Of a DNA stretch of 64,000 nucleotides, positions 52,301 through 64,000 are shown in pieces; position 1 is the first letter of the stretch, and every line of letters begins with the position of its first letter. The position numbers and the translations under genes are program-made. Source of the stretch: Vibrio navarrensis (GTDB lineage: Bacteria; Pseudomonadota; Gammaproteobacteria; Enterobacterales; Vibrionaceae). The notes below the pieces were generated by a model that worked only from the letters and a program-made list of their open reading frames with translations, was not told the origin of the DNA and searched no databases. Location of the stretch: positions 558,001 to 622,000 of the forward strand of contig NZ_CP065217.1 of the NCBI RefSeq assembly GCF_015767675.1. The letters are read 5' to 3'.

Positions 52301-54874
52301 ATGCGTCTTGATCGATTTACCAGTAAGTTTCAAATCGCTATCTCTGATGCACAATCATTGGCGTTAGGGCGCGATCATCAATACATCGAACCCGTTCATC
52401 TTATGGTGGCGCTGCTCGATCAAAATGGCAGCCCAATCAGACCGCTGCTGACCATCTTAAATGTGGATGTCACGCATCTACGTTCCAAGCTCAGTGAAAT
52501 GTTGGATCGCCTGCCGAAAGTCAGTGGCATTGGTGGTGATGTACAGCTGTCCTCATCGATGGGCACCATGTTCAATCTCTGTGACAAAATTGCGCAGAAG
52601 CGCCAAGACAGTTACATCTCGTCGGAAGTTTTCCTGCTGGCCGCTCTTGAAGACAGAGGTCCGTTAGGTCAATTACTTAAAGAGCTGGGGCTCACAGAGC
52701 AAAAAGTGAGCCAAGCAATTGAACAAATTCGCGGCGGTCAGAAAGTCAATGATCCGAACGCAGAAGAGCTGCGCCAAGCACTTGAAAAATTTACCATCGA
52801 TCTTACCGAGCGAGCGGAGCAGGGCAAACTTGATCCGGTCATTGGCCGCGACGATGAAATTCGCCGCACCATTCAAGTATTGCAGCGCCGTACCAAAAAT
52901 AACCCGGTGATCATTGGTGAGCCCGGTGTCGGTAAAACTGCGATAGTCGAAGGATTAGCGCAGCGTATTATTAATAATGAAGTTCCTGAAGGGCTGCGTG
53001 GTCGCCGCGTGCTGTCACTCGATATGGGTGCGTTGGTTGCCGGTGCGAAATATCGTGGTGAGTTTGAAGAGCGCCTCAAATCGGTCTTGAACGAGCTCTC
53101 TAAAGAAGAGGGCAATATCATCCTCTTTATTGATGAGTTGCATACCATGGTCGGCGCGGGTAAAGGCGAAGGTTCCATGGATGCGGGCAACATGCTCAAA
53201 CCCGCATTGGCGCGTGGTGAGTTACATTGTGTGGGTGCGACAACACTCGATGAGTATCGTCAGTATATCGAGAAAGATCCGGCACTTGAGCGCCGCTTCC
53301 AAAAAGTGCTGGTTGATGAGCCAAGCGTGGAAGATACCATTGCAATTCTGCGTGGTTTGAAAGAGCGTTACGAACTGCACCACCATGTCGAGATTACCGA
53401 TCCTGCGATCGTGGCGGCAGCCAGTTTGTCCCATCGCTACGTTTCAGACAGACAGTTGCCGGATAAAGCGATTGATTTGATCGATGAAGCGGCGTCCAGT
53501 ATTCGTATGCAGATCGACTCCAAACCAGAAGCACTGGATAAACTAGAGCGCAAGATCATTCAGTTGAAAATTGAACAACAGGCGCTTAGCAATGAGCATG
53601 ATGAAGCGAGTGAAAAGCGCCTACGCTCGCTCAATGAAGAGTTGAACGAAAAAGAGCGTGAGTTTGCAGAACTAGAGGAGATCTGGAATGCAGAAAAAGC
53701 CGCCTTGTCGGGCACTCAACATATCAAAACGGCACTCGATCAGGCGCGCATGGATATGGAGTTTGCTCGCCGCGCTGGGGATCTAAGCCGCATGTCAGAA
53801 CTGCAATACGGCCGTATTCCTGAGCTCGAGAAGCAACTTGATCTAGCCACGCAAGCCGAAATGCAGGAGATGACGTTATTAAGAAATAAGGTTACCGACA
53901 ACGAAATCGCAGAAGTGCTTTCTAAGCAGACCGGTATTCCTGTGTCAAAAATGCTGGAAGCGGAGAAAGAAAAACTGCTGCATATGGAAGAGGTTCTGCA
54001 CAATCGCGTCATTGGACAAAAAGAGGCGGTAGAAGTGGTGTCGAATGCCATTCGTCGTAGCCGCGCTGGTTTGTCCGATCCGAACAAACCAATTGGTTCC
54101 TTCCTCTTCTTGGGACCAACTGGGGTCGGTAAAACCGAATTGTGCAAAACGCTCGCGAGCTTCATGTTCGACAGCGAAGACGCCATGGTGCGCATTGATA
54201 TGTCGGAGTTCATGGAGAAGCACTCTGTGGCGAGATTGGTCGGCGCACCTCCAGGCTACGTTGGTTATGAGGAAGGCGGCTATCTGACGGAAGCGGTGCG
54301 TCGTAAGCCGTATTCTGTCATCCTTCTTGATGAAGTCGAAAAAGCGCATCCCGACGTTTTCAACATCTTGTTGCAAGTACTGGATGATGGGCGATTAACA
54401 GATGGACAGGGTCGTACGGTCGATTTTAGAAACACGGTTGTGATTATGACCTCGAATTTGGGTTCAACCCGAATTCAAGAAAACTTCGCCATGCTCGATT
54501 ACCAAGGTATTAAAGAGCAGGTGATGGATGTTGTCGGCAAACATTTCCGTCCGGAGTTTTTAAACCGGATAGATGAAAGCGTGGTGTTCCATCCTTTGGG
54601 CAAAGAGCACATTAAATCTATCGCCTCCATTCAACTCGGTCGATTGGCTAAACGGATGGAAGAAAAAGGCTACTTATTGGAAGTGTCAGAAAAAGCGCTG
54701 GAATTGATCGCACAAGTTGGCTTCGACCCGGTTTATGGTGCGAGACCACTAAAACGTGCGATTCAGCAAAGTGTCGAAAACCCGTTAGCAAAATCCATTC
54801 TTTCTGGCCAAGTGTTGCCAGATAAGAAAATTCAATTGGTGGTCAGTAATGAGCAGATCATCGCTCATCAATAG
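52301..54874 (+). CDS. clpB: ATP-dependent disaggregase ClpB
   Basis: 857 residues, the E. coli length. N-domain (1-145), AAA1 with GEPGVGKT and [12 protein letters not shown], the coiled-coil middle domain (~405-530, [20 protein letters not shown]), AAA2 with [12 protein letters not shown], and [12 protein letters not shown]. Works with DnaK to dissolve heat-shock aggregates. Confidence 0.97.
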   Translation: MRLDRFTSKFQIAISDAQSLALGRDHQYIEPVHLMVALLDQNGSPIRPLLTILNVDVTHLRSKLSEMLDRLPKVSGIGGDVQLSSSMGTMFNLCDKIAQKRQDSYISSEVFLLAALEDRGPLGQLLKELGLTEQKVSQAIEQIRGGQKVNDPNAEELRQALEKFTIDLTERAEQGKLDPVIGRDDEIRRTIQVLQRRTKNNPVIIGEPGVGKTAIVEGLAQRIINNEVPEGLRGRRVLSLDMGALVAGAKYRGEFEERLKSVLNELSKEEGNIILFIDELHTMVGAGKGEGSMDAGNMLKPALARGELHCVGATTLDEYRQYIEKDPALERRFQKVLVDEPSVEDTIAILRGLKERYELHHHVEITDPAIVAAASLSHRYVSDRQLPDKAIDLIDEAASSIRMQIDSKPEALDKLERKIIQLKIEQQALSNEHDEASEKRLRSLNEELNEKEREFAELEEIWNAEKAALSGTQHIKTALDQARMDMEFARRAGDLSRMSELQYGRIPELEKQLDLATQAEMQEMTLLRNKVTDNEIAEVLSKQTGIPVSKMLEAEKEKLLHMEEVLHNRVIGQKEAVEVVSNAIRRSRAGLSDPNKPIGSFLFLGPTGVGKTELCKTLASFMFDSEDAMVRIDMSEFMEKHSVARLVGAPPGYVGYEEGGYLTEAVRRKPYSVILLDEVEKAHPDVFNILLQVLDDGRLTDGQGRTVDFRNTVVIMTSNLGSTRIQENFAMLDYQGIKEQVMDVVGKHFRPEFLNRIDESVVFHPLGKEHIKSIASIQLGRLAKRMEEKGYLLEVSEKALELIAQVGFDPVYGARPLKRAIQQSVENPLAKSILSGQVLPDKKIQLVVSNEQIIAHQ

Positions 54875-54897
54875 ATAAAGCTATACGAGTAAATGAC

Positions 54898-54925
54898 AAA
54901 ATAAGGGGCCAAGCCCCTTATTTTG
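54898..54925 (+). terminator. Terminator of clpB
   Basis: AAATAAGGGGC / GCCCCTTATTTT stem with a 3-nt loop. Confidence 0.88.
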
Positions 54926-54997
54926 TTTGGTAAATGCTCAATTGGGTTAAAGACTGACCGGTTGAACGTTAATTGCGATAAAAAAGCTATTTTTCAC

Positions 54998-55025
54998 TTG
55001 CCAAGGAAAAAGCGTTCCCTATAAT
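54998..55025 (+). promoter_or_regulatory. rrn promoter P1
   Basis: TTGCCA (54998-55003) and TATAAT (55020-55025), 16-bp spacing, followed by GCGC discriminator-like bases typical of stringently controlled promoters. Confidence 0.78.
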
Positions 55026-55112
55026 GCGCATCCACTGACACCGCAGACGCCACAAGGCTTCAGCAGTGCAGTAAGAGGGTAAAGCTTCTAAAAAAGAAAT
55101 TTGAAAAAGTGT

Positions 55113-55140
55113 TTGACTCTTCAAATTAACTCGCTAGAAT
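55113..55140 (+). promoter_or_regulatory. rrn promoter P2
   Basis: TTGACT (55113-55118) and TAGAAT (55135-55140), 16-bp spacing, with GCACCTCCGC after it, about 115 bp behind P1. Confidence 0.78.
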
Positions 55141-55178
55141 GCACCTCCGCTTCAAGAGAAAAGCTTCTCAAAAAGCAA

Positions 55179-55190
55179 GCTCTTTAACAA
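55179..55190 (+). promoter_or_regulatory. boxA antitermination site of the rrn leader
   Basis: GCTCTTTAACAA, the NusB/S10-binding boxA found in all enterobacterial and vibrio rrn leaders. A second copy precedes 23S at about 57210. Confidence 0.85.
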
Positions 55191-55376
55191 TATAAACCTA
55201 TCAATCTGTGTGGGCACTCGTTGATGATAATCCAAAAGATTTATCAATGAACTGAGTGACCAATTTGATACTTCGGTATCGAGCACAGTCAATTCAAGTT
55301 TTCTAGGAACTAGCTTCTAGGGACTAGAAACTTATCAGTATTCATTGAGCCGAAGCGCAAGCTTCAAAAAACTTTT

Positions 55377-56935
<1,559 letters not shown>

Positions 56936-56997
56936 TACGATGATTATTGCGATGAGTGTCCACACAGATTGATATGGTTTAGATTAGAGCATTTAGT

Positions 56998-57074
56998 GGG
57001 TCTGTAGCTCAGGTGGTTAGAGCGTACGCCTGATAAGCGTAAGGTCGGTGGTTCGAGTCCACTCAGACCCACCA
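56998..57074 (+). tRNA. tRNA-Ile (GAT)
   Basis: 77 nt with encoded CCA. Anticodon GAT in CTGATAAG; T-loop GGTTCGAGTCC; acceptor GGGTCTG / CAGACCC. In the 16S-23S spacer. Confidence 0.97.
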
Positions 57075-57082
57075 CTACTGAT

Positions 57083-57158
57083 GGGGCTATAGCTCAGCTG
57101 GGAGAGCGCCTGCCTTGCACGCAGGAGGTCTGCGGTTCGATCCCGCATAGCTCCACCA
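57083..57158 (+). tRNA. tRNA-Ala (TGC)
   Basis: 76 nt with CCA; anticodon TGC in CTTGCACG; acceptor GGGGCTA / TAGCTCC. Partner of tRNA-Ile in the spacer. Confidence 0.97.
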
Positions 57159-57441
57159 TCTTTAAGTGCATTAGTGATAGTGCTTTTAAACATGGTTTCG
57201 AAAGAAATCTTGCTCTTTAACAATTTGGAAAGCTGACAAAACAACAATTTATTGTTGTTTGTAAAGTTCTCAATGTTTGTCTTTAAGACAAACACCAACA
57301 AAACACATTCAAGTGTTCTTGGGAATGTCACTGTTATAGTGACGATTCAAAATTGAGTCCGGCAAATCAATGCTATCTCGCTCATTCAAATAATGAGATA
57401 GCGAACCTTGGTTGTTTAACAAAGACCCTTTCGGGTTGTAT

Positions 57442-60331
<2,890 letters not shown>

Positions 60332-60439
60332 ACAACACCCAAAGGGTTTTGGTGGACTCGATACAAGAACGAATTGAATGTGTTGAAAAGAACTTAAACA
60401 GCTTTCCAGATTATTCTCTAGAAATAGAGAGAAAGAATT

Positions 60440-60559
60440 TGCTTGGCGACCATAGCGTTTTGGACCCACCTGATTCCATCCCGAACTCAGAAGTGAAACG
60501 AAACAGCGTCGATGGTAGTGTGGGGTCTCCCCATGTGAGAGTAGAACATCGCCAGGCTT
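60440..60559 (+). rRNA. rrf: 5S ribosomal RNA
   Basis: TGCTTGGCGACCATAGCG to TCGCCAGGCTTT with the conserved CCGAACTCAGAAGTGAAAC. About 120 nt; the ends pair (GCTTGGC / GCCAGGC). Confidence 0.96.
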
Positions 60560-60632
60560 TAACTTGTTGTCTTTAGATTTTTAAGAAAAATCTGAAGACA
60601 AAAAAAGTAGACGAAACGTCTAACCAGACAGC

Positions 60633-60709
60633 GGAGCGGTAGTTCAGTCGGTTAGAATACCGGCCTGTCACGCCGGGGGTCGCGGGTTCGAGTCCCGTCC
60701 GCTCCGCCA
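60633..60709 (+). tRNA. tRNA-Asp (GTC)
   Basis: 77 nt with CCA; anticodon GTC in CTGTCACG; acceptor GGAGCGG / CCGCTCC. Distal gene of the rrn operon. Confidence 0.97.
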
Positions 60710-60754
60710 TTTATAAAGAGACCTTGCAAGATTGAAAGGTTTTGTCAAATCTGC

Positions 60755-60831
<77 letters not shown>

Positions 60832-60837
60832 TCATTG

Positions 60838-60868
60838 AAAGCCTCAGTCGAAAGACTGAGGCTTTTTT
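60838..60868 (+). terminator. rrn operon terminator
   Basis: AAAGCCTCAGTC / GACTGAGGCTTT stem, GAAA loop, and T run directly after tRNA-Trp. Confidence 0.9.
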
Positions 60869-60912
60869 ATATTCCTCGCTTTACTCTATTTTCTCGAACT
60901 CCAGCATTTCTT

Positions 60913-61020
60913 GCTAAGGGAACTCTATTGGTGTTGCTGGTTCTTCTTGCGGAATAAAAAGAAACCCATCCATGCTATTCCAAGGAATGTGTGGAGTAAG
61001 CGTTCCCCACGCATAACGTA
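60913..61020 (-). pseudogene. C-terminal remnant of the erythromycin-esterase-like gene
   Basis: On the minus strand the flank of the IS reads LRYAWGTLTPHIPWNSMDGF and ends with FIPQEEPATPIEFP then a stop at 60913-60915. The last part resembles the end of erythromycin esterase-like proteins. It continues the gene whose N-terminal part lies beyond the insertion at 63250-63905, but the two pieces do not add up to a full-length protein. Confidence 0.6.
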
Positions 61021-61081
61021 ATACCAATATAAGTAAAAATGTGATCTAATTGAGGCCATTCAACGATAAAACTTATTCGCT

Positions 61082-61459
61082 ATGGACAGTCTCAATAATA
61101 TCGACTTTAAAAAGCTCGCAAGCCAGCAGAAATCTATTCAGATGAAAATGAGATTGCTGGCCCTCGCTCATTTCAAAGAGGGACACTCTCGCACCCAAAT
61201 CGCCAAGTTTCTTATGGTGAGCCGAACCAGTGTTAATAAGTGGGTTCACACTTTTCTTGAAGAAGGATTAGAAGGGCTGAAGGAAAAGCCAAGAACGGGA
61301 CGACCCCCCTTCTTAACTTCTGAGCAAAGAGAGCAGTTGAGCCAATACATAAAAGATAAAGCCAATGATACACAAGGCGGACGACTGACTGGGGCCGACA
61401 TCCACGCTTATATCGTGAAAGAATTTGGCCAGCACTACCACCCTGACTCTATCTATTAT
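61082..61459 (+). pseudogene. IS630 transposase, N-terminal part of the outer copy
   Basis: About 126 codons: MDSLNNIDFKKLASQQKSIQ, an HTH with SRTQIAKFLMVSRTSVNKWV, up to YHPDSIYY, where the inner IS cuts in. The open frame then runs a few codons into the IS end. The rest of the gene resumes at 62572. Confidence 0.88.
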
Positions 61460-62571
61460 ACCAATCTGGAAAATTAACTGGTCAGATTAATCCACTCTCT
61501 TGTACACATCTTGCTAACTCTATCTGTACTGTCCAAGAATCGATTCCAAGCCTTGCACACTTTCTCCACGATATCCTCATAATCGGTAAAACTCTGATTG
61601 GCAAGAGAGTGTTGTCTGAGCCAGCTCCACACTTGTTCTATCGGGTTTAGCTCTGGTGAATAGGGCGGGATCTTGATGATACTGACATTGCTAAACGGTT
61701 CTGCAATGTCATTGGTATGCCAACTCGCCCCATCCATAATGATGACGGCATGACGCCCTTTTTCAGTGATTGCCGATATTTGCTTTAAATGCTCGATCAT
61801 GATCTCTTTATTAACCCAAGGAACGACCATCGCTTCGCCAATTCCTCTCGCGGGACAGACAGAACCAAACAGATACGCATATTCAAATTGTTGTTGCTTC
61901 ACGGCTCGGGGGCGTGTTCCTTTCTCTGCCCATAACCGTGTTGTCGTGTTTTGTTGCCCAAATCTGGCTTCATCTTGAAACCAGACATCAACATGCTCTA
62001 GAGCGATATGTCCTGGGATCTTCAGGATCGTTTCAATTTTGAATTTTTTTTAAAATCGTCTTGGACTTCTTGAGATTGCTTGGGGTGTTTTGAGCGGGAA
62101 GTTATCCATGACAAGCCCATGTGGTCGAGCAGGTAATAGATAGAGTCAGGGTGGTAGTGCTGGCCAAATTCTTTCACGATATAAGCGTGGATGTCGGCCC
62201 CAGTCAGTCGTCCGCCTTGTGTATCATTGGCTTTATCTTTTATGTATTGGCTCAACTGCTCTCTTTGCTCAGAAGTTAAGAAGGGGGGTCGTCCCGTTCT
62301 TGGCTTTTCCTTCAGCCCTTCTAATCCTTCTTCAAGAAAAGTGTGAACCCACTTATTAACACTGGTTCGGCTCACCATAAGAAACTTGGCGATTTGGGTG
62401 CGAGAGTGTCCCTCTTTGAAATGAGCGAGGGCCAGCAATCTCATTTTCATCTGAATAGATTTCTGCTGGCTTGCGAGCTTTTTAAAGTCGATATTATTGA
62501 GACTGTCCATAGCGAATAAGTTTTATCGTTGAATGGCCTCAATTAGATCACATTTTTACTTATATTGGTAT
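61458..62571 (-). mobile_element. Intact IS630-family element (inner copy)
   Basis: 1,114 bp with terminal inverted repeats starting ATACCAAT on both sides. It lies inverted inside the outer copy; the split target reads CTATCTATTACCTGCTCG. A TA target duplication is compatible with the flanks, but the ends are ambiguous by a base or two. It carries one transposase read in two frames. Confidence 0.9.
61474..62510 (-). CDS. IS630-family transposase (two frames joined by -1 slippage)
   Basis: Frame A (ATG at 62510) encodes 162 residues with the HTH domains and ends shortly after an A8 run on the minus strand (DDFKKN, 62044-62051). A -1 shift at that run joins FKIETILKIPGHIALEHVDV and the DDE part: WFQDEARFG (D), IIMDGASWHTND (D) and YSPELNPIEQVWSW (E), ending WINLTS at 61474. 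The same A8 is present in the outer copy, so frameshifting is a property of the element, not a mutation. About 345 residues when joined. Confidence 0.88.
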
Positions 62572-63233
62572 TACCTGCTCGACCACATGGGCTTGTCATG
62601 GATAACTTCCCGCTCAAAACACCCCAAGCAATCTCAAGAAGTCCAAGACGATTTTAAAAAAAATTCAAAATTGAAACGATCCTGAAGATCCCAGGACATA
62701 TCGCTCTAGAGCATGTTGATGTCTGGTTTCAAGATGAAGCCAGATTTGGGCAACAAAACACGACAACACGGTTATGGGCAGAGAAAGGAACACGCCCCCG
62801 AGCCGTGAAGCAACAACAATTTGAATATGCGTATCTGTTTGGTTCTGTCTGTCCCGCGAGAGGAATTGGCGAAGCGATGGTCGTTCCTTGGGTTAATAAA
62901 GAGATCATGATCGAGCATTTAAAGCAAATATCGGCTGTCACAGAGAAAGGGCGTCATGCCTTCATCATTATGGATGGGGCGAGTTGGCATACCAATGACA
63001 TTGCAGAACCGTTTAGCAATGTCAGTATCATCAAGCTCCCGCCCTATTCACCAGAGCTAAACCCGATAGAACAAGTGTGGAGCTGGCTCAGACAACACTA
63101 TCTTGCCAATCAGAGTTTTACCGATTATGAGGATATCGTGGAGAAAGTGTGCAAGGCTTGGAATCGATTCTTGGACAGTACAGATAGAGTTAGCAAGATG
63201 TGTACAAGAGAGTGGATTAATCTGACCAGTTAA
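62572..63233 (+). pseudogene. IS630 transposase, C-terminal part of the outer copy
   Basis: Resumes in YLLDHMGLSWITSR, crosses the A8 slip site near 62656, then DDE residues as in the inner copy (DEARFG, IMDGASWH, PELNPIEQVW). It differs from the inner copy by a few residues (FIIM for VIIM, IKLP for IKIP, QHYLA for QHSLA). Confidence 0.87.
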
Positions 63234-63249
63234 TTTTCCAGATTGGTAT

Positions 63250-63905
63250 GACTTTAATTCGGTGATTAAAACGCGGTGATCCGCTTGAGTATAGGGCTGC
63301 GTTGTGTACCAAGGGCACATCATACGTGGCGCAGTTTCTTTGATCTTCTTGTAGTTCGCCATGTCCAAGTTGTTGGTTGTTAGATAGTTTTCCAGTTCCT
63401 CAAACATGATGCTGCAGCCAGGATCGCTATTGATGCGGGCATCGTAGCCAATCAGCAACAACGGTTTTTCTCTCTGGGGAGCATCATTAACATACCTCAT
63501 CAATGCGGCCACTTCTTGGCTAAAACGGTGCCCATACATGTAGTTGGCATCGGGACCGATCACTGCCTCCTGTAACGTTTGTTTGCCGTTGAGGTAATTT
63601 TGCCACGCAGCTAGCCCGTCATAGAGGCCTGCTTCAAATGCGATAAAATTTAAATCACCCTCTTCATACAGTGCCTTGGCCATGCGCGCCTTATAGCTGT
63701 AGGCCTTGGATCCTTGGTGGGTTCTCTCTCCAACGCTGACGATGTCAATAGCGCGAGTTGCGGAGATGAATTCACTTAAGTCCATGTTATTACTATTTAA
63801 ATCGGTGCTAAGTAACGCTTGATAGTGAATATCTCCAACCGCCTCTGGTTCAGTGTTATTACAACCGGTGAGGAGAATTAGGCTTACTAGGGCAAATCTA
63901 TGCAT
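63250..63905 (-). pseudogene. Erythromycin esterase-like lipoprotein, N-terminal part, truncated by IS630
   Basis: About 218 codons before the IS. Lipoprotein signal MHRFALVSLILLTGC with AAGGAG upstream (ATG 63905). Erythro_esteras-type motifs follow: IDIVSVGERTHQGSKAYSYK (the GE..H active-site region), FIAFEAGLYDG and LLLIGYDARI. The frame runs into the IS end after ITELKS. EreA/B-type enzymes hydrolyse macrolide rings, but many family members have other or unknown roles. The centre of the protein is absent: this piece plus the remnant at 60913-61020 gives ~255 residues against ~400 in the family. Confidence 0.78.
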
Positions 63906-64000
63906 ATCTACTCCTTTTTCTTCTATTTCAATCGAGTAGCAGAGGGAAAGATAGGAATAAGAAATTGGGCTGCGAGCGACTGCAAAATAAGAGCTCAAGT

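Larger units (their letters stand above)
61021..63249 (+). mobile_element. IS630-family element interrupted by a second inverted copy of itself
   Basis: The outer element has ends ATACCAATATAAG (61021) and CCAGATTGGTAT (to 63249). Its left 437 bp and right 678 bp flank the inner copy and sum to ~1,115 bp, the length of the intact inner copy. Its transposase gene is split at the codons for SIYYLL. Without the inner copy it would be a complete IS inserted in the esterase gene. Confidence 0.88.

Noticed and set aside
57017..57331. Antisense open frames across tRNA and rRNA genes (also at 55392, 58509, 58913, 59747, 60251)
   Set aside because: They lie opposite structural RNA genes and have no ribosome sites; such frames are common artefacts.

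Overview
The window is chromosomal DNA of a Vibrio, close to the V. vulnificus group. It carries HlyU, an NptA-type Na/phosphate symporter, the vibrio order rpsT-murJ-ribF-ileS-lspA-fkpB-ispH, and an rrn operon whose tRNAs are Ile and Ala in the spacer and Asp and Trp at the end. The exact species cannot be fixed from the sequence alone.

Region 1 (1 to about 18,685) is the right-hand part of an AT-rich genomic island whose left end lies outside the window. Its right end carries a five-gene minus-strand operon: gmtY, gmtZ and gmtX (the gamma-mobile-trio, with two tyrosine recombinases), a VPA1267-type small protein and a RecD-like helicase. The island sits inside thyA: only the last ~136 codons of thymidylate synthase remain, abutting the island end. 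The visible cargo looks defensive or stress-related. It comprises a HipA kinase locus with an extra unknown gene, a TumA-like orphan antitoxin, a PD-(D/E)XK nuclease, a type III toxin-antitoxin locus with a decayed toxin, a zinc-ribbon/HEPN protein, SOS-controlled umuDC, and a two-gene operon of a tiny membrane peptide and a winged-helix protein.

Region 2 (about 18,686 to 54,930) is conserved core chromosome. It holds a QEGLA-motif protein, nptA, nhaR, hlyU, rpsT, murJ, ribF, ileS, lspA, fkpB and ispH. A BtsSR-type two-component system lies beside a CstA/BtsT transporter that has an array of BtsR-like sites upstream. Then come anmK, nagZ, aroF-tyrA (with a TyrR box), an M23 peptidase, a PilZ protein, ettA, slt, trpR, yjjX, pheA with a Phe-rich leader and attenuator, raiA, bamD, rluD, pgeF and clpB (with a sigma-32-like promoter).

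Region 3 (about 54,990 to 60,870) is a complete rRNA operon: two promoters, boxA, 16S, tRNA-Ile, tRNA-Ala, 23S, 5S, tRNA-Asp, tRNA-Trp and a terminator.

Region 4 (60,870 to the end) is an erythromycin-esterase-like lipoprotein gene disrupted by an IS630-family element that has itself been entered by a second, inverted copy of the same element. The middle of the esterase gene appears to be missing.
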